Below the pieces are notes generated by a model that was not told where the DNA came from, searched no databases, and was given only the letters and a program-made list of their open reading frames with translations. Shown piece by piece: positions 9,060 to 20,045 of a stretch of 34,398 nt of DNA. A program made the translations under genes and the position numbers. Each line of letters starts with the position of its first letter. The stretch's first letter is position 1. The DNA is from Pseudomonadota bacterium (GTDB taxonomy: Bacteria > Pseudomonadota > Gammaproteobacteria > Burkholderiales > Burkholderiaceae_C), in assembly GCA_019351955.1 (NCBI GenBank), contig JABBOE010000026.1, positions 1 through 34,398 of the forward strand, read 5' to 3'.

Positions 9060-9264
9060 GTTCGGAGCAGCAGTAGGGGTTGTCGCCCTTCCAAACGCAG
9101 CGACTTTGCGGCGCGTGCACGCCGCAATGGCTGCAGGCGTACATGTGTTCCGGAGGAGCAGGCTTGGGGGGTTTGCGCGCACCGGGAATCTCGCGGTGCT
9201 GGTGGCTCTTCTTCAACAGAGTCAGTCCCACGATCACAACCACGAAAACGAGCAGGTATTTCAT
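9043..9264 (-). CDS. PP0621-like small membrane-anchored zinc-ribbon protein
   Basis: A 73-residue protein with one N-terminal transmembrane segment (KYLLVFVVVIVGLTLL), a basic Pro-rich linker, and a Cys cluster (CSHCGVH ... YCCSEH) that looks like a small zinc-binding site. This architecture is that of the PP0621 family found beside pilS in many beta- and gammaproteobacteria; its function is unknown. It starts at an ATGA that overlaps the stop of the ypjD-like gene upstream, and its end overlaps pilS. The longer track ORF (122 aa) only extends into the upstream gene in another frame. Confidence 0.8.
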   Translation of the reverse strand: MKYLLVFVVVIVGLTLLKKSHQHREIPGARKPPKPAPPEHMYACSHCGVHAPQSRCVWKGDNPYCCSEHARLG

Positions 9265-10088
9265 CGGTGCAGGATGACCTGAAGTACGAAGCGCGAACCG
9301 ACATAGCTCAGCAACAGCAGGGCTGAACCGGAGAACAACCAGCGCAATGCCTGCCGCCCGCGCCAGCCCAGGACGCCTCGGCCTAGAAGTAGAACTGCAA
9401 ATAGCAGCCATGCCGCTACGGCGAACACCGTTTGGTGGTTCAGTTCGAAGGCGTGCCCGAACAGTCGTTCGCTAAAGCTGATGGCGAAGATCAGGGAAGC
9501 GGTGAGCAAGGCGAAGCCGAGCGCGGCCAACCGGTAGGTCAGCTTTTCAAGGGTCAGCAGAGGAAGGGCCGGCCCGAGTCCCGCCAAAGTCGGCTGGCGT
9601 CGATGCAATGCGCGATCGGCGGACCAAAGCATGAACCCATGCAGCACCGCCGTACCGAATAGGCCATAAGCCGCAATGCCCATGGCCCAATGCAGTGAAA
9701 ACGCGATGCCCGCACCCGGTGGAGCCAGGCGGTCCCCTGGAAAGAACCAGGTCAATAGCAGGGAGATCGCCGCCAGCAGACAGATCCATGACCGCAGCCC
9801 CTGTAAGGGGTAATAAAGGCTTTCCACCCAGTACACGGCTGCAACCAGCCAAAACGTGAGCGACAGTGCCGGGGCAAACCCGAAATCTGGATCATGCAGA
9901 CCCTGAAGGACGAGGACAAAGCTGCTGGCATGGGCAAGCCACGCCAGCAGCATGGCTACGGTGGCAGCATCGCGATAGGGATGCGCCGGTGAGGCTTGGG
10001 TCGCGCGCGCTCGCCCACCACGCGGACGGGCAAGCAACGAAGCCAGCAGGTAGAGTACGAAGGCTGAGCCGTTGACTAAAATCCACAT
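9261..10088 (-). CDS. ypjD: YpjD/CcsA-like inner membrane cytochrome c assembly family protein
   Basis: A 275-residue protein with about eight hydrophobic segments, of the CcmC/CcsA/YpjD family. It carries the family's conserved His-containing segments (FSLHWAMGIAAYGLFG and ELNHQTVFAVAAW). Family members handle haem in cytochrome c maturation, but the YpjD branch has no settled role. Its position divergent from ffh is the standard one for YpjD in Proteobacteria. It heads the leftward run and overlaps the next gene by an ATGA. The ATG at 10088 has no clear Shine-Dalgarno. Confidence 0.85.
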   Translation of the reverse strand: MWILVNGSAFVLYLLASLLARPRGGRARATQASPAHPYRDAATVAMLLAWLAHASSFVLVLQGLHDPDFGFAPALSLTFWLVAAVYWVESLYYPLQGLRSWICLLAAISLLLTWFFPGDRLAPPGAGIAFSLHWAMGIAAYGLFGTAVLHGFMLWSADRALHRRQPTLAGLGPALPLLTLEKLTYRLAALGFALLTASLIFAISFSERLFGHAFELNHQTVFAVAAWLLFAVLLLGRGVLGWRGRQALRWLFSGSALLLLSYVGSRFVLQVILHR

Positions 10089-10270
10089 GTTTTGAGTTTA
10101 ACCGAGGGCCTTGCCGATTTTTGCCGCCGTGCGAGGAGGCCCATTGTCTCGCATCCGAGAACCGGGGTGCCGTCCCGGTTGGATGACACCTCAGCAAGTC
10201 CGGTCAGGCGCGCCTGCTCGCCATCCGGTTTACACCGTCCGTTGCCCCTGCAGATGGACACGCCAGACTA

Positions 10271-10300
10271 CCGCAGACCACCGCAGACCACCGCAGACCA
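10271..10300. repeat. 10-bp tandem repeat (CCGCAGACCA x3) just before ffh
   Basis: Three exact head-to-tail copies of CCGCAGACCA, preceded by a decayed partial copy, end 4 nt before the ffh ATG. They occupy the place where a ribosome binding site should be. Confidence 0.9.
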
Positions 10301-10304
10301 CTCT

Positions 10305-11660
10305 ATGCTCAATAACCTGACCCAGCGCCTGTCCCGAGTCGTCAAGACCATGCGAGGCGAGGCACGCATCACCGAGTCCAATATCGCCGACATGATGCGT
10401 GAGGTGCGGCTGGCCTTGCTGGAGGCGGACGTCGCGCTGTCTGTGGTGCGCGAATTCACCGCGCGCGTGAAGGAGAAAGCACTCGGGCAGGAGGTGGTGG
10501 GGTCGCTCTCGCCCGGACAGGCGCTGGTCGCCGTGGTGCACAAAGAGCTGGCGGCCCTGATGGGGCCCGAGGCCGTTGGCCTGAACCTCGCGGTGCAGCC
10601 GCCAGCGGTTGTACTCATGGCCGGCCTACAGGGCGCGGGCAAGACCACGACCACGGCGAAGTTGGCAAAGTGGCTGACCGAGCGTCAAAAGAAAAAGGTT
10701 CTCACGGTGTCGTGCGACGTGTACCGCCCAGCTGCCATCGCGCAGCTACAGACCGTCACACAACAGGCCGGGGCCGAATTTTTGCCCTCATCCCCCAGCG
10801 AAAAGCCGCTGGACATCGCGAAGCGGGCCGTGGAATATGCTCGCGCCCACCACTTCGATGTGCTGTTGGTGGACACCGCGGGCCGCCTGGCGGTGGATGC
10901 GGACATGATGCGCGAGATCGCCGAACTGCATGGCCTGCTCAAGCCGATTGAGACGCTTTTCGTAGTCGACGCGATGCAGGGCCAGGATGCGCTGGTCACG
11001 GCGCGAGCGTTCCACGATGCACTGCCGTTGACGGGAATCGTGTTGACCAAGCTCGATGGCGACGCGCGCGGCGGCGCGGCGCTTTCTGTCCACCACGTCA
11101 CGGGCGCTCCCGTGAAGTTCGCTGGTGTGTCGGAAAAAATTGACGGACTAGAGGCCTTCGACCCGTCGCGCATGGCGGATCGCATCCTTGGCATGGGCGA
11201 CGTGCTGGCGCTGGTGGAGGAGGCGCAGCGCAGCGTGGACATTCAGGCGGCGCAGCAGCTCGCACAGAAGGTGAAGTCGGGTGAACAATTTGACCTCAAT
11301 GACTTCCTCATGCAGCTGCAGCAGATGAACAAGATGGGGGGGCTGCAAGGGCTGATGGACAAACTCCCGGCGGAAATGCAGGCGCGCGCGGGTCAGGCCG
11401 ACATGGACAAGGCCGCGCGCGACGTGCGCCGCATGCAGGGCATCATCTGCGCGATGACCCCGCAGGAACGCCGCAAGCCGGACGTCATCAAAGCATCCCG
11501 AAAGCGTCGAATTGCCGCTGGTGCTGGCGTGCAGGTCCAGGAAGTCAACCGAATGCTCGGCCAGTTCGAGCAAATGCGCGACATGATGAAAAAGATGAAG
11601 GGTGGCAAGATGTTCAAGATGATGCAGCGCATGGGTGGCGCCGGATTGATGCGGCGCTGA
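10305..11660 (+). CDS. ffh: Signal recognition particle GTPase Ffh
   Basis: Protein part of the signal recognition particle, which binds signal sequences at the ribosome and delivers them to FtsY. From the chosen ATG (MLNNLTQRLS) it has the N domain, then the G domain with G1 GLQGAGKT (107-114), DTAGRL and TKLDGDARGG. The C-terminal M domain is rich in Met (QQMNKMGGLQG, MMKKMKGGKMFKMMQRM). The 451-aa length is normal. The track ORF begins 71 codons upstream, but that extension is unlike any Ffh. No Shine-Dalgarno precedes the ATG, because the 10-bp tandem repeat fills that position. Confidence 0.95.
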   Translation: MLNNLTQRLSRVVKTMRGEARITESNIADMMREVRLALLEADVALSVVREFTARVKEKALGQEVVGSLSPGQALVAVVHKELAALMGPEAVGLNLAVQPPAVVLMAGLQGAGKTTTTAKLAKWLTERQKKKVLTVSCDVYRPAAIAQLQTVTQQAGAEFLPSSPSEKPLDIAKRAVEYARAHHFDVLLVDTAGRLAVDADMMREIAELHGLLKPIETLFVVDAMQGQDALVTARAFHDALPLTGIVLTKLDGDARGGAALSVHHVTGAPVKFAGVSEKIDGLEAFDPSRMADRILGMGDVLALVEEAQRSVDIQAAQQLAQKVKSGEQFDLNDFLMQLQQMNKMGGLQGLMDKLPAEMQARAGQADMDKAARDVRRMQGIICAMTPQERRKPDVIKASRKRRIAAGAGVQVQEVNRMLGQFEQMRDMMKKMKGGKMFKMMQRMGGAGLMRR

Positions 11661-11667
11661 ATGCAGG

Positions 11668-12336
11668 TCACCGCGCGGGACTGCGGCTGGCGAGCTGTTC
11701 GCTTGACGAGTTCACCACCCACTCTCGGCGCGCCCCAAGCACTGCATCGGGATAGGCAGCCTGACTGCGCGAGCCGTTGTAGCGTCCCAGCGCCATGAAA
11801 AGGTCGCCATGCTCCTCGTTGAGGTAATGCCTCAAGATGACACAACCGTAGCGCAAGTTCACTTGCATGCGAAACATAGCCAACTTGTCGCCATTGCCAA
11901 TCTGCTTGGTCCAGAACGGCATGACTTGCATCAGGCCCATGGCACCGACCGGTGAAATGGCGTATTTTTTGAAGCCGCTTTCCACCTGAATCAGCCCGAG
12001 CACAAGCGCCGGCTCAAGCCCTGCACGGCGTGCCTCATACCAAACGGTGCGCAGAAACGCCTCGCGCACAACACGGTTGGGCATACGCGCGCGTAGCCGA
12101 GTCGATTCCGTGGCCAGCCACAGCAGGTAGGTCACAAGGTGATTCGGATTTCGAAAATCGGGCGTCCGTACCGTGGAGTCTGCAATCTGGCCCGCGAGCG
12201 CTAGGCGTACCGCGTCCGAGAGCTGTTCTTCCTTTTGGTCACCGGCCCACGCAAGCGCCGCGCTCCCGGCCAACATGCCCATCAGCACGGCAAACGTGGC
12301 GAGGCGGCGCAGCCAAACCCATCGGTGCAGATTCAC
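11668..12336 (-). CDS. Lytic transglycosylase, SLT domain
   Basis: Periplasmic murein-cleaving enzyme. A basic start followed by a hydrophobic stretch (LATFAVLMGMLAGSAALAWA) is a signal peptide. The SLT fold is shown by GLIQVESGFKKYAISPVGAMGL, with the catalytic Glu in VESGF, then LMQVMPFW, NLRYGCVILRHYL and ALGRYNGS. The track start at 12411 lies inside proS. I prefer the GTG at 12336 (VNLHRWVW), which lies just after the proS stop, though no good Shine-Dalgarno marks it. The gene sits 34 bp after proS on the same strand and converges on ffh. It is too short for MltC or Slt70, so no symbol is given. Confidence 0.85.
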   Translation of the reverse strand: MNLHRWVWLRRLATFAVLMGMLAGSAALAWAGDQKEEQLSDAVRLALAGQIADSTVRTPDFRNPNHLVTYLLWLATESTRLRARMPNRVVREAFLRTVWYEARRAGLEPALVLGLIQVESGFKKYAISPVGAMGLMQVMPFWTKQIGNGDKLAMFRMQVNLRYGCVILRHYLNEEHGDLFMALGRYNGSRSQAAYPDAVLGARREWVVNSSSEQLASRSPAR

Positions 12337-12370
12337 GGTGCGTATGTCGTGCGTTTGCAGGCGGCGCAAC

Positions 12371-14110
12371 TCAGGCGGCGCTGCGAGTGCGCAGATGCGC
12401 CAGCACCGCATCCAGCGCTATGGCGGTGGCCTGCGCATCGCGTCGGTGCTGGTATTCCAGCGTGCCAGCACTGAGTCCACGCTCAGAGACCACCAATCGG
12501 TGGGGTACCCCGATGAGTTCCCAGTCGGCAAACATCGCTCCCGGGCGCTCGCCGCGGTCGTCGAGGGCGACGTCCGCACCCGCGTCCAACAGTTGCAGGT
12601 ACAGCCGGTCCGCCGCCTCACGCACGGCGGCGCTGCGGTCGTACGCGATCGGGCAGATCACCACGGTGAACGGTGCGATCGCTTCGGGCCATATCATGCC
12701 GCGCGCGTCGTGATTCTGTTCAATGCACGCGCCGAGGATGCGGGTGATGCCGATGCCGTAGCAGCCCATTTCCAGCGTTTTGGACTTTCCGTTCTCGTCA
12801 AGGAACGTTGCGCCCATTGGGGCCGAATACTTGGTGCCGAGGTAGAACACATGGCCCACCTCAATCCCGCGGCAAATGGCAAGTTGACCGTTGCCATCAG
12901 GGCTCGGATCGCCAGCGACCACGTTGCGGATGTCAGCAACCTCGGGCTCTGGAAGATCACGGTCCCAATTCACGCCGGTGTAGTGGAAATCCTGGGCATT
13001 GGCGCCGACCACGAAATCGTGCATGGCGGCCACAGTGCGGTCGGCCACGATCCGCACTGCACGTGCGGTCCCGATCGGTCCAAGGTAGCCGGGGCTGCAT
13101 CCAAAATGTTCGATGATTTCAGCCTCTGTGGCCATGCGTGCGTCCTTCATACAAGGCAATTTTCTGACCTTGATGTCGTTCACCGCGTGGTCGCCACGCA
13201 CCAGCAGAAGCACGATGGCCGTCGACGCGACGCCGGACTCGCCGATCGGAGCCTCCACGGCCATGACCACCGACTTGACCGTGTGCTCAAGCGGGATGCC
13301 AAGCAGGGCGGCGACGTCTTCGCATTTCGCCGCGCCTGGCGTAGGTGTCTTGCGCAGCGGGGCTACGGCGGCTGCACGTCGGGCAATCAGTGGCAGCGCC
13401 TCGGCCAATTCCACGTTGGCGGCGAAGTCGGACTGCGGGCAGTAGGCAATCGAGTCCTCGCCCGTCTCGGCGATGACATGGAACTCGTGGCTCATCGAGC
13501 CCCCGATCGCACCGGAATCGGCCGCCACGGCGCGGAACTCGAATCCAAAACGCTGGAAGATGCGCTGATATGCCGCATACATGGTCTGGTAGCTCTGCTG
13601 GGCACCGGCGTAATCCCGGTCGAAGGAGTAGGCGTCCTTCATTGTGAACTCCCGCGCGCGCATCACGCCGAAGCGTGGCCGGCGCTCGTCGCGGAATTTG
13701 GTCTGAATATGAAAGAAATTCAAGGGAAGTTGCCGCCAGGAGCGAATCTCGCCGCGCGCGATGTCGGTGACCACCTCCTCGGACGTGGGCTGAACGACGA
13801 AGTCACGGTGGTGGCGGTCTTTGATGCGCAGGAGTTCCGGGCCATAGTGTTCCCAGCGTTCGGTTTCCTGCCAGAGTTCAGCCGGTTGCACCACGGGCAT
13901 CAGCAATTCAATGGCCCCGGCACGCGTCATTTCCTCGCGCACGATGGCCTCCACCTTGCGGATGCTGCGCAGACCCAGCGGCATGTAGGTGTACAGGCCA
14001 GCTGCGAGCTTTCTGATCATCCCGGCACGCAACATCAGGGCTTGGCTGGCGACTTCGGCATCGGCCGGGGCTTCTTTCTGGGTCGAAATGAAAAAGCGTG
14101 AAACGCGCAT
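12371..14110 (-). CDS. proS: Prolyl-tRNA synthetase (bacterial type, with editing domain)
   Basis: Class II synthetase that charges tRNA-Pro. From [10 protein letters not shown] it is 579 residues, the usual bacterial length. Class II motif 2 is visible around [19 protein letters not shown] and motif 3 around [12 protein letters not shown]. Between them lies the YbaK-like insertion that edits mischarged alanine ([19 protein letters not shown] ... [12 protein letters not shown]). The C-terminus is the anticodon-binding domain. The track ORF adds 49 upstream residues through the divergent promoter region and was rejected. It faces rppH across a short divergent gap. A 642-aa ORF on the opposite strand is only its antisense shadow. 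Confidence 0.95.
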   Translation of the reverse strand: MRVSRFFISTQKEAPADAEVASQALMLRAGMIRKLAAGLYTYMPLGLRSIRKVEAIVREEMTRAGAIELLMPVVQPAELWQETERWEHYGPELLRIKDRHHRDFVVQPTSEEVVTDIARGEIRSWRQLPLNFFHIQTKFRDERRPRFGVMRAREFTMKDAYSFDRDYAGAQQSYQTMYAAYQRIFQRFGFEFRAVAADSGAIGGSMSHEFHVIAETGEDSIAYCPQSDFAANVELAEALPLIARRAAAVAPLRKTPTPGAAKCEDVAALLGIPLEHTVKSVVMAVEAPIGESGVASTAIVLLLVRGDHAVNDIKVRKLPCMKDARMATEAEIIEHFGCSPGYLGPIGTARAVRIVADRTVAAMHDFVVGANAQDFHYTGVNWDRDLPEPEVADIRNVVAGDPSPDGNGQLAICRGIEVGHVFYLGTKYSAPMGATFLDENGKSKTLEMGCYGIGITRILGACIEQNHDARGMIWPEAIAPFTVVICPIAYDRSAAVREAADRLYLQLLDAGADVALDDRGERPGAMFADWELIGVPHRLVVSERGLSAGTLEYQHRRDAQATAIALDAVLAHLRTRSAA

Positions 14111-14191
14111 GAAGGGTTTGCCTGGAGACAGTGGGGAAGGGGATGCTGCAGTGTCCGACCTTGCCGGTCTTGCGGAAAGGGCCAGAGGGGG

Positions 14192-14220
14192 TCGGCAGCG
14201 CGCAAGCCGGTGCCTATAAT
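14192..14220 (+). promoter_or_regulatory. rppH sigma-70 promoter
   Basis: TCGGCA (14192-14197) and a perfect TATAAT (14215-14220) are 17 nt apart. The predicted start near 14227 gives a leader of about 29 nt carrying GAAGGA before the rppH ATG. Confidence 0.65.
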
Positions 14221-14255
14221 CAAAGCATGATTCTAAAAGATGAAGGATATTGGCC

Positions 14256-14816
14256 ATGTTGGATCGCGAAGGCTATCGTCCCAACGTCGGCATCATCCTG
14301 CTAAACACCAAAAATCAGGTGTTTTGGGGCAAGCGGGTGAGTGCACATTCCTGGCAATTCCCGCAAGGTGGCATCAACGCCGGAGAAAACCCCGAGCAGG
14401 CGATGTACCGCGAACTGTTCGAGGAGGTCGGGCTGAAGCCCTGCCATGTACATGTGCTGGGGCGCACCCGCAACTGGTTGCGCTATGACGTCCCGCAGCA
14501 ATACCTGCGGCGCGACAGCCGAGGCATTTACAAAGGCCAGAAGCAGATCTGGTTTCTTCTCAAGCTTACCGGGCGTGATTGTGATGTGTGCCTGCGTGCG
14601 ACCAGCCACCCGGAGTTTGACGCTTGGCGCTGGAATGACTACTGGATTGCACTGGATAGCGTGATCGAGTTCAAGCGCGACGTCTATCAGCAGGCCCTGT
14701 CGGAGCTTTCGCACTTGCTGCCGCGACTGGAGCAGCGCACACGCTATTTGCGGGCCAATCTACGCCATGGGCGTCCTTTGCATAGCGCCTTCACTCACGA
14801 ACCGGTTCCCGAATGA
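14256..14816 (+). CDS. rppH: RNA pyrophosphohydrolase RppH
   Basis: Nudix hydrolase that removes pyrophosphate from the 5' triphosphate of mRNAs and so triggers RNase E-dependent decay. The Nudix box [20 protein letters not shown] continuing into VGL is intact, and the N-terminus [17 protein letters not shown] is characteristic of RppH. The ATG at 14256 follows GAAGGA by 8 nt; the track start two codons earlier is a TTG. At 186 residues it is in the normal range. Its stop overlaps the start of the next gene (ATGA), so the two are probably translated together. Confidence 0.93.
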   Translation: MLDREGYRPNVGIILLNTKNQVFWGKRVSAHSWQFPQGGINAGENPEQAMYRELFEEVGLKPCHVHVLGRTRNWLRYDVPQQYLRRDSRGIYKGQKQIWFLLKLTGRDCDVCLRATSHPEFDAWRWNDYWIALDSVIEFKRDVYQQALSELSHLLPRLEQRTRYLRANLRHGRPLHSAFTHEPVPE

Positions 14817-15373
14817 TCCACTCGTTCCCATTGCGGCAGGCCGCGCGTGCGCTGGCGTGCTGCCTGTTGCTTTGCTCGGCCACAAGTCTTGCCTTTGCCC
14901 AACGCTCGGAAAATCAAGTGGGCTTGTTCGGGCCATTGAAACCCCCTGCAAGCGCCGTCGCCGTTCAGTTTCCCAAAGCTCCGCAAGAGGCCGCGCTGGA
15001 AAAAGTCTCCGTCACTGGCGGCTCGACGATGGGATTTCTGGTTGACCTGTCCAGTATCAGCGTCGCCAGCGACACCGAGGTGCGTTACGTCCTGGTGGCG
15101 CAAAGCGCGCAAGGCGTGCGCAATGTCAGCTATGAGGGCCTGGATTGCGCGCAAAACGCTTGGCATGTTTACGGGGTTTGGAGTGCGGGTGGACAACGGT
15201 GGGTTCGGAACCCGCAGACGGATTGGATCGCCGTGAACGTGGGCGGATTCACACGCATTCATGGGGTGCTTGCCTCGGATTACCTTTGCGAAAATGGGCG
15301 CGCAGCGGGGTCCGCTGAGACCATCGTGGAAAACCTCAAGGAGGGTTTGCATGGCCCCCAGCCCACGCCTTGA
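14813..15373 (+). CDS. CNP1-like exported protein
   Basis: A 186-residue protein with a clear signal peptide ([17 protein letters not shown], cleavage after AFA). The body includes [26 protein letters not shown] and ends in the [10 protein letters not shown] region typical of the CNP1-like family, which commonly follows rppH in betaproteobacteria. Two Cys residues (GLDCAQ, DYLCEN) could form a disulfide in the periplasm. Its role is unknown. It overlaps rppH by 4 nt and converges on proB. Confidence 0.75.
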   Translation: MIHSFPLRQAARALACCLLLCSATSLAFAQRSENQVGLFGPLKPPASAVAVQFPKAPQEAALEKVSVTGGSTMGFLVDLSSISVASDTEVRYVLVAQSAQGVRNVSYEGLDCAQNAWHVYGVWSAGGQRWVRNPQTDWIAVNVGGFTRIHGVLASDYLCENGRAAGSAETIVENLKEGLHGPQPTP

Positions 15374-15405
15374 TGGAGTGGGCTGAGCGTCCTCCCAGAT
15401 GCTCG

Positions 15406-15442
15406 GCGACAAGCCCGGGCCGTGCGGCGTGTGGCTTGTCGC
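15406..15442. terminator. Bidirectional hairpin between the CNP1-like gene and proB
   Basis: GCGACAAGCC (15406-15415) pairs perfectly with GGCTTGTCGC (15433-15442) around a 17-nt loop, in the gap between two convergent genes. There is no long U-run, so efficient intrinsic termination is uncertain. Confidence 0.5.
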
Positions 15443-15447
15443 AGCGG

Positions 15448-17734
<2,287 letters not shown>

Positions 17735-17775
17735 CTACCAGTGAAGGCGCCGGGAGGCCCCGGCACCAGCCAAAT

Positions 17776-18048
17776 TCAGGCCTCGGCCGTGTTCAGCGGG
17801 GTGATGTTGACGTACTGGCGGTTGTGCTCGCCCTTACGGCCAAATTGCACTTGCCCGTCGACCAGCGCGAATAGCGTGTGATCCTTGCCCATACCCACGT
17901 TGACACCTGCATGAAAGCGTGTGCCGCGCTGGCGCACGATGATCGAGCCGGCCGGGATGGCCTCGCCACCGAAGGCCTTGACCCCCAGCCGCTTGGCTTC
18001 GGAGTCACGCCCGTTGCGGGTTGAACCGCCACCTTTTTTCTGTGCCAT
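17776..18048 (-). CDS. rpmA: 50S ribosomal protein bL27
   Basis: A 90-residue ribosomal protein of the peptidyl-transferase region. The N-terminus [20 protein letters not shown] and the conserved [19 protein letters not shown] identify bL27. No Firmicutes-type N-terminal extension is present. It lies 12 bp downstream of rplU in the classic L21-L27-Obg order. Confidence 0.98.
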   Translation of the reverse strand: MAQKKGGGSTRNGRDSEAKRLGVKAFGGEAIPAGSIIVRQRGTRFHAGVNVGMGKDHTLFALVDGQVQFGRKGEHNRQYVNITPLNTAEA

Positions 18049-18060
18049 GTTTCTTGCTCC

Positions 18061-18372
18061 TCAAGCAGCAATGCTTTCGATCTGCAGCTCGGTATAGTTC
18101 TGCCGGTGTCCTTGCCGCTTCTGATAGTGCTTGCGACGGCGCATTTTGAAAATATGCACCTTCTCGCCTCGCCCATGCGCCAAGACTTTGGCCTTCACCG
18201 CCGCACCCGCCAATAGCGGGGTGCCGATACGGGTATCCGCGCCATCAAAGACGGCGAGCACCTGATCGATCACGATGTCTTGGCCAATGTCTGCGGATAA
18301 CTGTTCTACCTTGATCTTTTCGCCGGCGCAGACTTTGTACTGCTTGCCACCGGTTTTTATGACCGCATACAT
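18061..18372 (-). CDS. rplU: 50S ribosomal protein bL21
   Basis: A 103-residue 23S-rRNA-binding protein. The start [20 protein letters not shown] and the C-terminal [16 protein letters not shown] are diagnostic. The ATG at 18372 has AGGAGT about 6 nt upstream, so the 39-residue extension in the track was dropped. First gene of the rplU-rpmA-obgE-proB run. Confidence 0.97.
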   Translation of the reverse strand: MYAVIKTGGKQYKVCAGEKIKVEQLSADIGQDIVIDQVLAVFDGADTRIGTPLLAGAAVKAKVLAHGRGEKVHIFKMRRRKHYQKRQGHRQNYTELQIESIAA

Positions 18373-18787
18373 ATGACAACTCCTGAAATTGAATGTGCGT
18401 CGTTCAAGTCGTGCCTGAATGGGTTCGCCCGCTCGCATCAATCTATCGAGCGCCTGCGCCCCATGCGCAACTGACTTTTCCGCCAACACCGCTTATTGAC
18501 GTCGCTAAACGTCCGTACTTCGAGCACGGGTCCTCACCTGCGCTCGACGAGTCAGCGCATGGAGTACGCAAGTCCCCCATTGGCCGATCAACATTGCATC
18601 ATAGCAGAGCCCCACGGTTGCGTCATGTTCGCGCTCGCTGTCGTGTGCGAAACGGTTCAGCACCCTTGCCACCGTGTGGGTTCAAGCCGGCCGGCAGCCA
18701 TGGCGAGACCTATAAAATGCCACAGGCCTCCTTGGCCATGATCCGCGCCGCCATCTGCGCGAACCCATCCTTAGACCAGCGCACTTC
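18373..18787. other. Divergent spacer between rplU and ispB
   Basis: About 415 bases without a credible gene; the track ORFs on both strands lack recognisable features. It must hold the promoters for rplU (leftward, candidate listed) and ispB (rightward, none clearly seen). I find no conserved RNA motif I can name. Confidence 0.5.
18598..18626 (-). promoter_or_regulatory. Candidate promoter of rplU-rpmA-obgE-proB
   Basis: On the minus strand, ATGACG (18626-18621) and TATGAT (18603-18598) are 17 nt apart. Each matches four or more of the six consensus bases. It would give a leader of about 220 nt before rplU. Confidence 0.4.
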
Positions 18788-19768
18788 GTGACCTCCTCGC
18801 ACTCGATCCAGTCGATACTTGCTCCAATTGCTTCAGACATGCTGGAGGTCGATGCGACCATCCGGCGCAATCTCTCGTCCGAGGTGCAGCTGATCAATGC
18901 GATCAGTGCCTACATCGTTTCTGCCGGAGGCAAGCGATTACGTCCGGCGCTGTTGCTGCTCATCGCCAAGGCGCATGGATATCAGGGACCGCACCATCAT
19001 CTGCTTGCGGCAGTGGTCGAGTTGATCCACACCGCCACACTGCTGCACGACGACGTGGTCGACGAGTCCGAATTGCGTCGCGGACGCAAGACCTCCAATG
19101 CGACTTTCGGCAACGCCGCCAGCGTTCTGGCCGGAGATTTTCTGTACTCGCGCGCTTTCCAGATGATGGTGAAAGCTGGCGACATGCGCATTTTGCAAAT
19201 TCTGGCTGACGCCACCAATGTCATCGCCGAAGGTGAAGTTCTGCAGTTGTTGAACATGCATGACCCGGATATCGGCGATGAGCGTTATCTGCAGGTAATC
19301 AACTACAAGACCGCTACCTTGTTCGAGGCTGCCGCTCGCATTGGAGCCATGCTTGCGGGCACCGGCGCGGAGCATGAGGCGGCGGCCGCCAGCTATGGCC
19401 GGTGCATCGGCACAGCCTTTCAATTGATCGATGATGCACTGGATTACAGTGGCAAGGCGGCCGAGATGGGCAAAAACGTCGGTGATGATTTACGTGAGGG
19501 CAAACCCACTCTTCCGCTGATTGTCGCCATGCAACGCTGTTCAGCGTCCGAGCGCAAGGTCATTGAAGATGCCATCCGCGAAGGCCTGTCGGATGAGATG
19601 CCCCGAGTTCTGCAGATTGTTCAGAAATGCGGCGCACTCGACGTCGTCTACGCTAGTGCGCAGACCGAACTCAACCGCGCACGAAGCCTGATCGAGGGTC
19701 TCGCAGTCACTCCTGCTCGTGAGGCTCTGATAAACTTGTGTTCTTACTCTTTGGATCGCAATGCATGA
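18788..19768 (+). CDS. ispB: Octaprenyl diphosphate synthase (trans-polyprenyl synthase)
   Basis: Builds the long isoprenoid side chain of ubiquinone from farnesyl diphosphate and isopentenyl diphosphate. Both Asp-rich motifs are present: the first at DDVVDE (88-93, in LLHDDVVDESELRRGR) and the second at DDALD (215-219, in FQLIDDALDYSG). The GGKRLRP and GKPTLPL signatures are also there. The 326-aa length fits IspB. The start is a GTG (MTSSHSIQ) with little Shine-Dalgarno; the next Met is inside the conserved first helix, so I kept the GTG. It lies divergent from rplU, as in most Proteobacteria. Confidence 0.93.
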   Translation: MTSSHSIQSILAPIASDMLEVDATIRRNLSSEVQLINAISAYIVSAGGKRLRPALLLLIAKAHGYQGPHHHLLAAVVELIHTATLLHDDVVDESELRRGRKTSNATFGNAASVLAGDFLYSRAFQMMVKAGDMRILQILADATNVIAEGEVLQLLNMHDPDIGDERYLQVINYKTATLFEAAARIGAMLAGTGAEHEAAAASYGRCIGTAFQLIDDALDYSGKAAEMGKNVGDDLREGKPTLPLIVAMQRCSASERKVIEDAIREGLSDEMPRVLQIVQKCGALDVVYASAQTELNRARSLIEGLAVTPAREALINLCSYSLDRNA

Positions 19769-19799
19769 TCGGCATGCTGATATGCTGCGAATCCTCATC

Positions 19800-19875
19800 G
19801 GGGTGTAGCTTAGCCTGGTAGAGCGCTACGTTCGGGACGTAGAGGCCGGAGGTTCGAATCCTCTCACCCCGACCA
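19800..19875 (+). tRNA. tRNA-Pro (anticodon CGG)
   Basis: Complete cloverleaf with encoded CCA. The acceptor arms CGGGGTG (19800-19806) and CACCCCG (19865-19871) pair. The anticodon stem CTACG/CGTAG encloses the loop TTCGGGA, so the anticodon is CGG, reading CCG codons. The T arm contains GGTTCGAATCC. The 3' end serves as the apparent integration site of the element to the right. Confidence 0.95.
19847..19875 (+). other. Probable attachment site (tRNA-Pro 3' end)
   Basis: Integrases of this type normally recombine within the 3' end of the tRNA gene and restore it. The recombinase start lies 171 bp downstream in the same direction. I searched the window by eye for a second copy of the T arm plus acceptor sequence and found none, so the far end of the element lies outside the window or has been lost. 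Confidence 0.4.
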
Positions 19876-19879
19876 AATT

Positions 19880-19897
19880 CTCTTGAGAAATCAAGAG
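19880..19897 (+). repeat. Stem-loop with GAAA tetraloop after tRNA-Pro
   Basis: CTCTTGA-GAAA-TCAAGAG is a perfect 7-bp hairpin 5 nt after the CCA. It probably shapes the 3' trailer before processing. Confidence 0.55.
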
Positions 19898-19903
19898 GTT
19901 GCC

Positions 19904-19929
19904 AAAGCCGCAGACACTGCGGCTTTTGT
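19904..19929 (+). terminator. Intrinsic terminator of tRNA-Pro
   Basis: AAGCCGCAG (19905-19913), loop ACA, CTGCGGCTT (19917-19925), then TTGTGTTTT. A 9-bp GC-rich stem followed by a T-rich tract is a convincing rho-independent terminator. Confidence 0.75.
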
Positions 19930-19942
19930 GTTTTCTGGGGTG

Positions 19943-19962
19943 CTGTTCCAATTCTGTTCCAA
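19943..19962. repeat. Direct repeat CTGTTCCAA x2, 11-bp period
   Basis: Two exact copies of CTGTTCCAA start 11 bp apart between the tRNA terminator and the recombinase gene. Their position and helical phasing fit arm-type recombinase or excisionase sites, but no experiment-based motif is known to me. Confidence 0.35.
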
Positions 19963-20045
19963 ATCGGCGCAGTGGGTCAGCCTTTCCCGCTCCAGAAATA
20001 AACGCCGTGGCTACAGGAGTCTCCATTCATCATGCGGAGATATCC

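Noticed and set aside
12173-14101. 642-aa plus-strand ORF
   Set aside because: Antisense to proS, whose class II motifs and editing domain are unmistakable.
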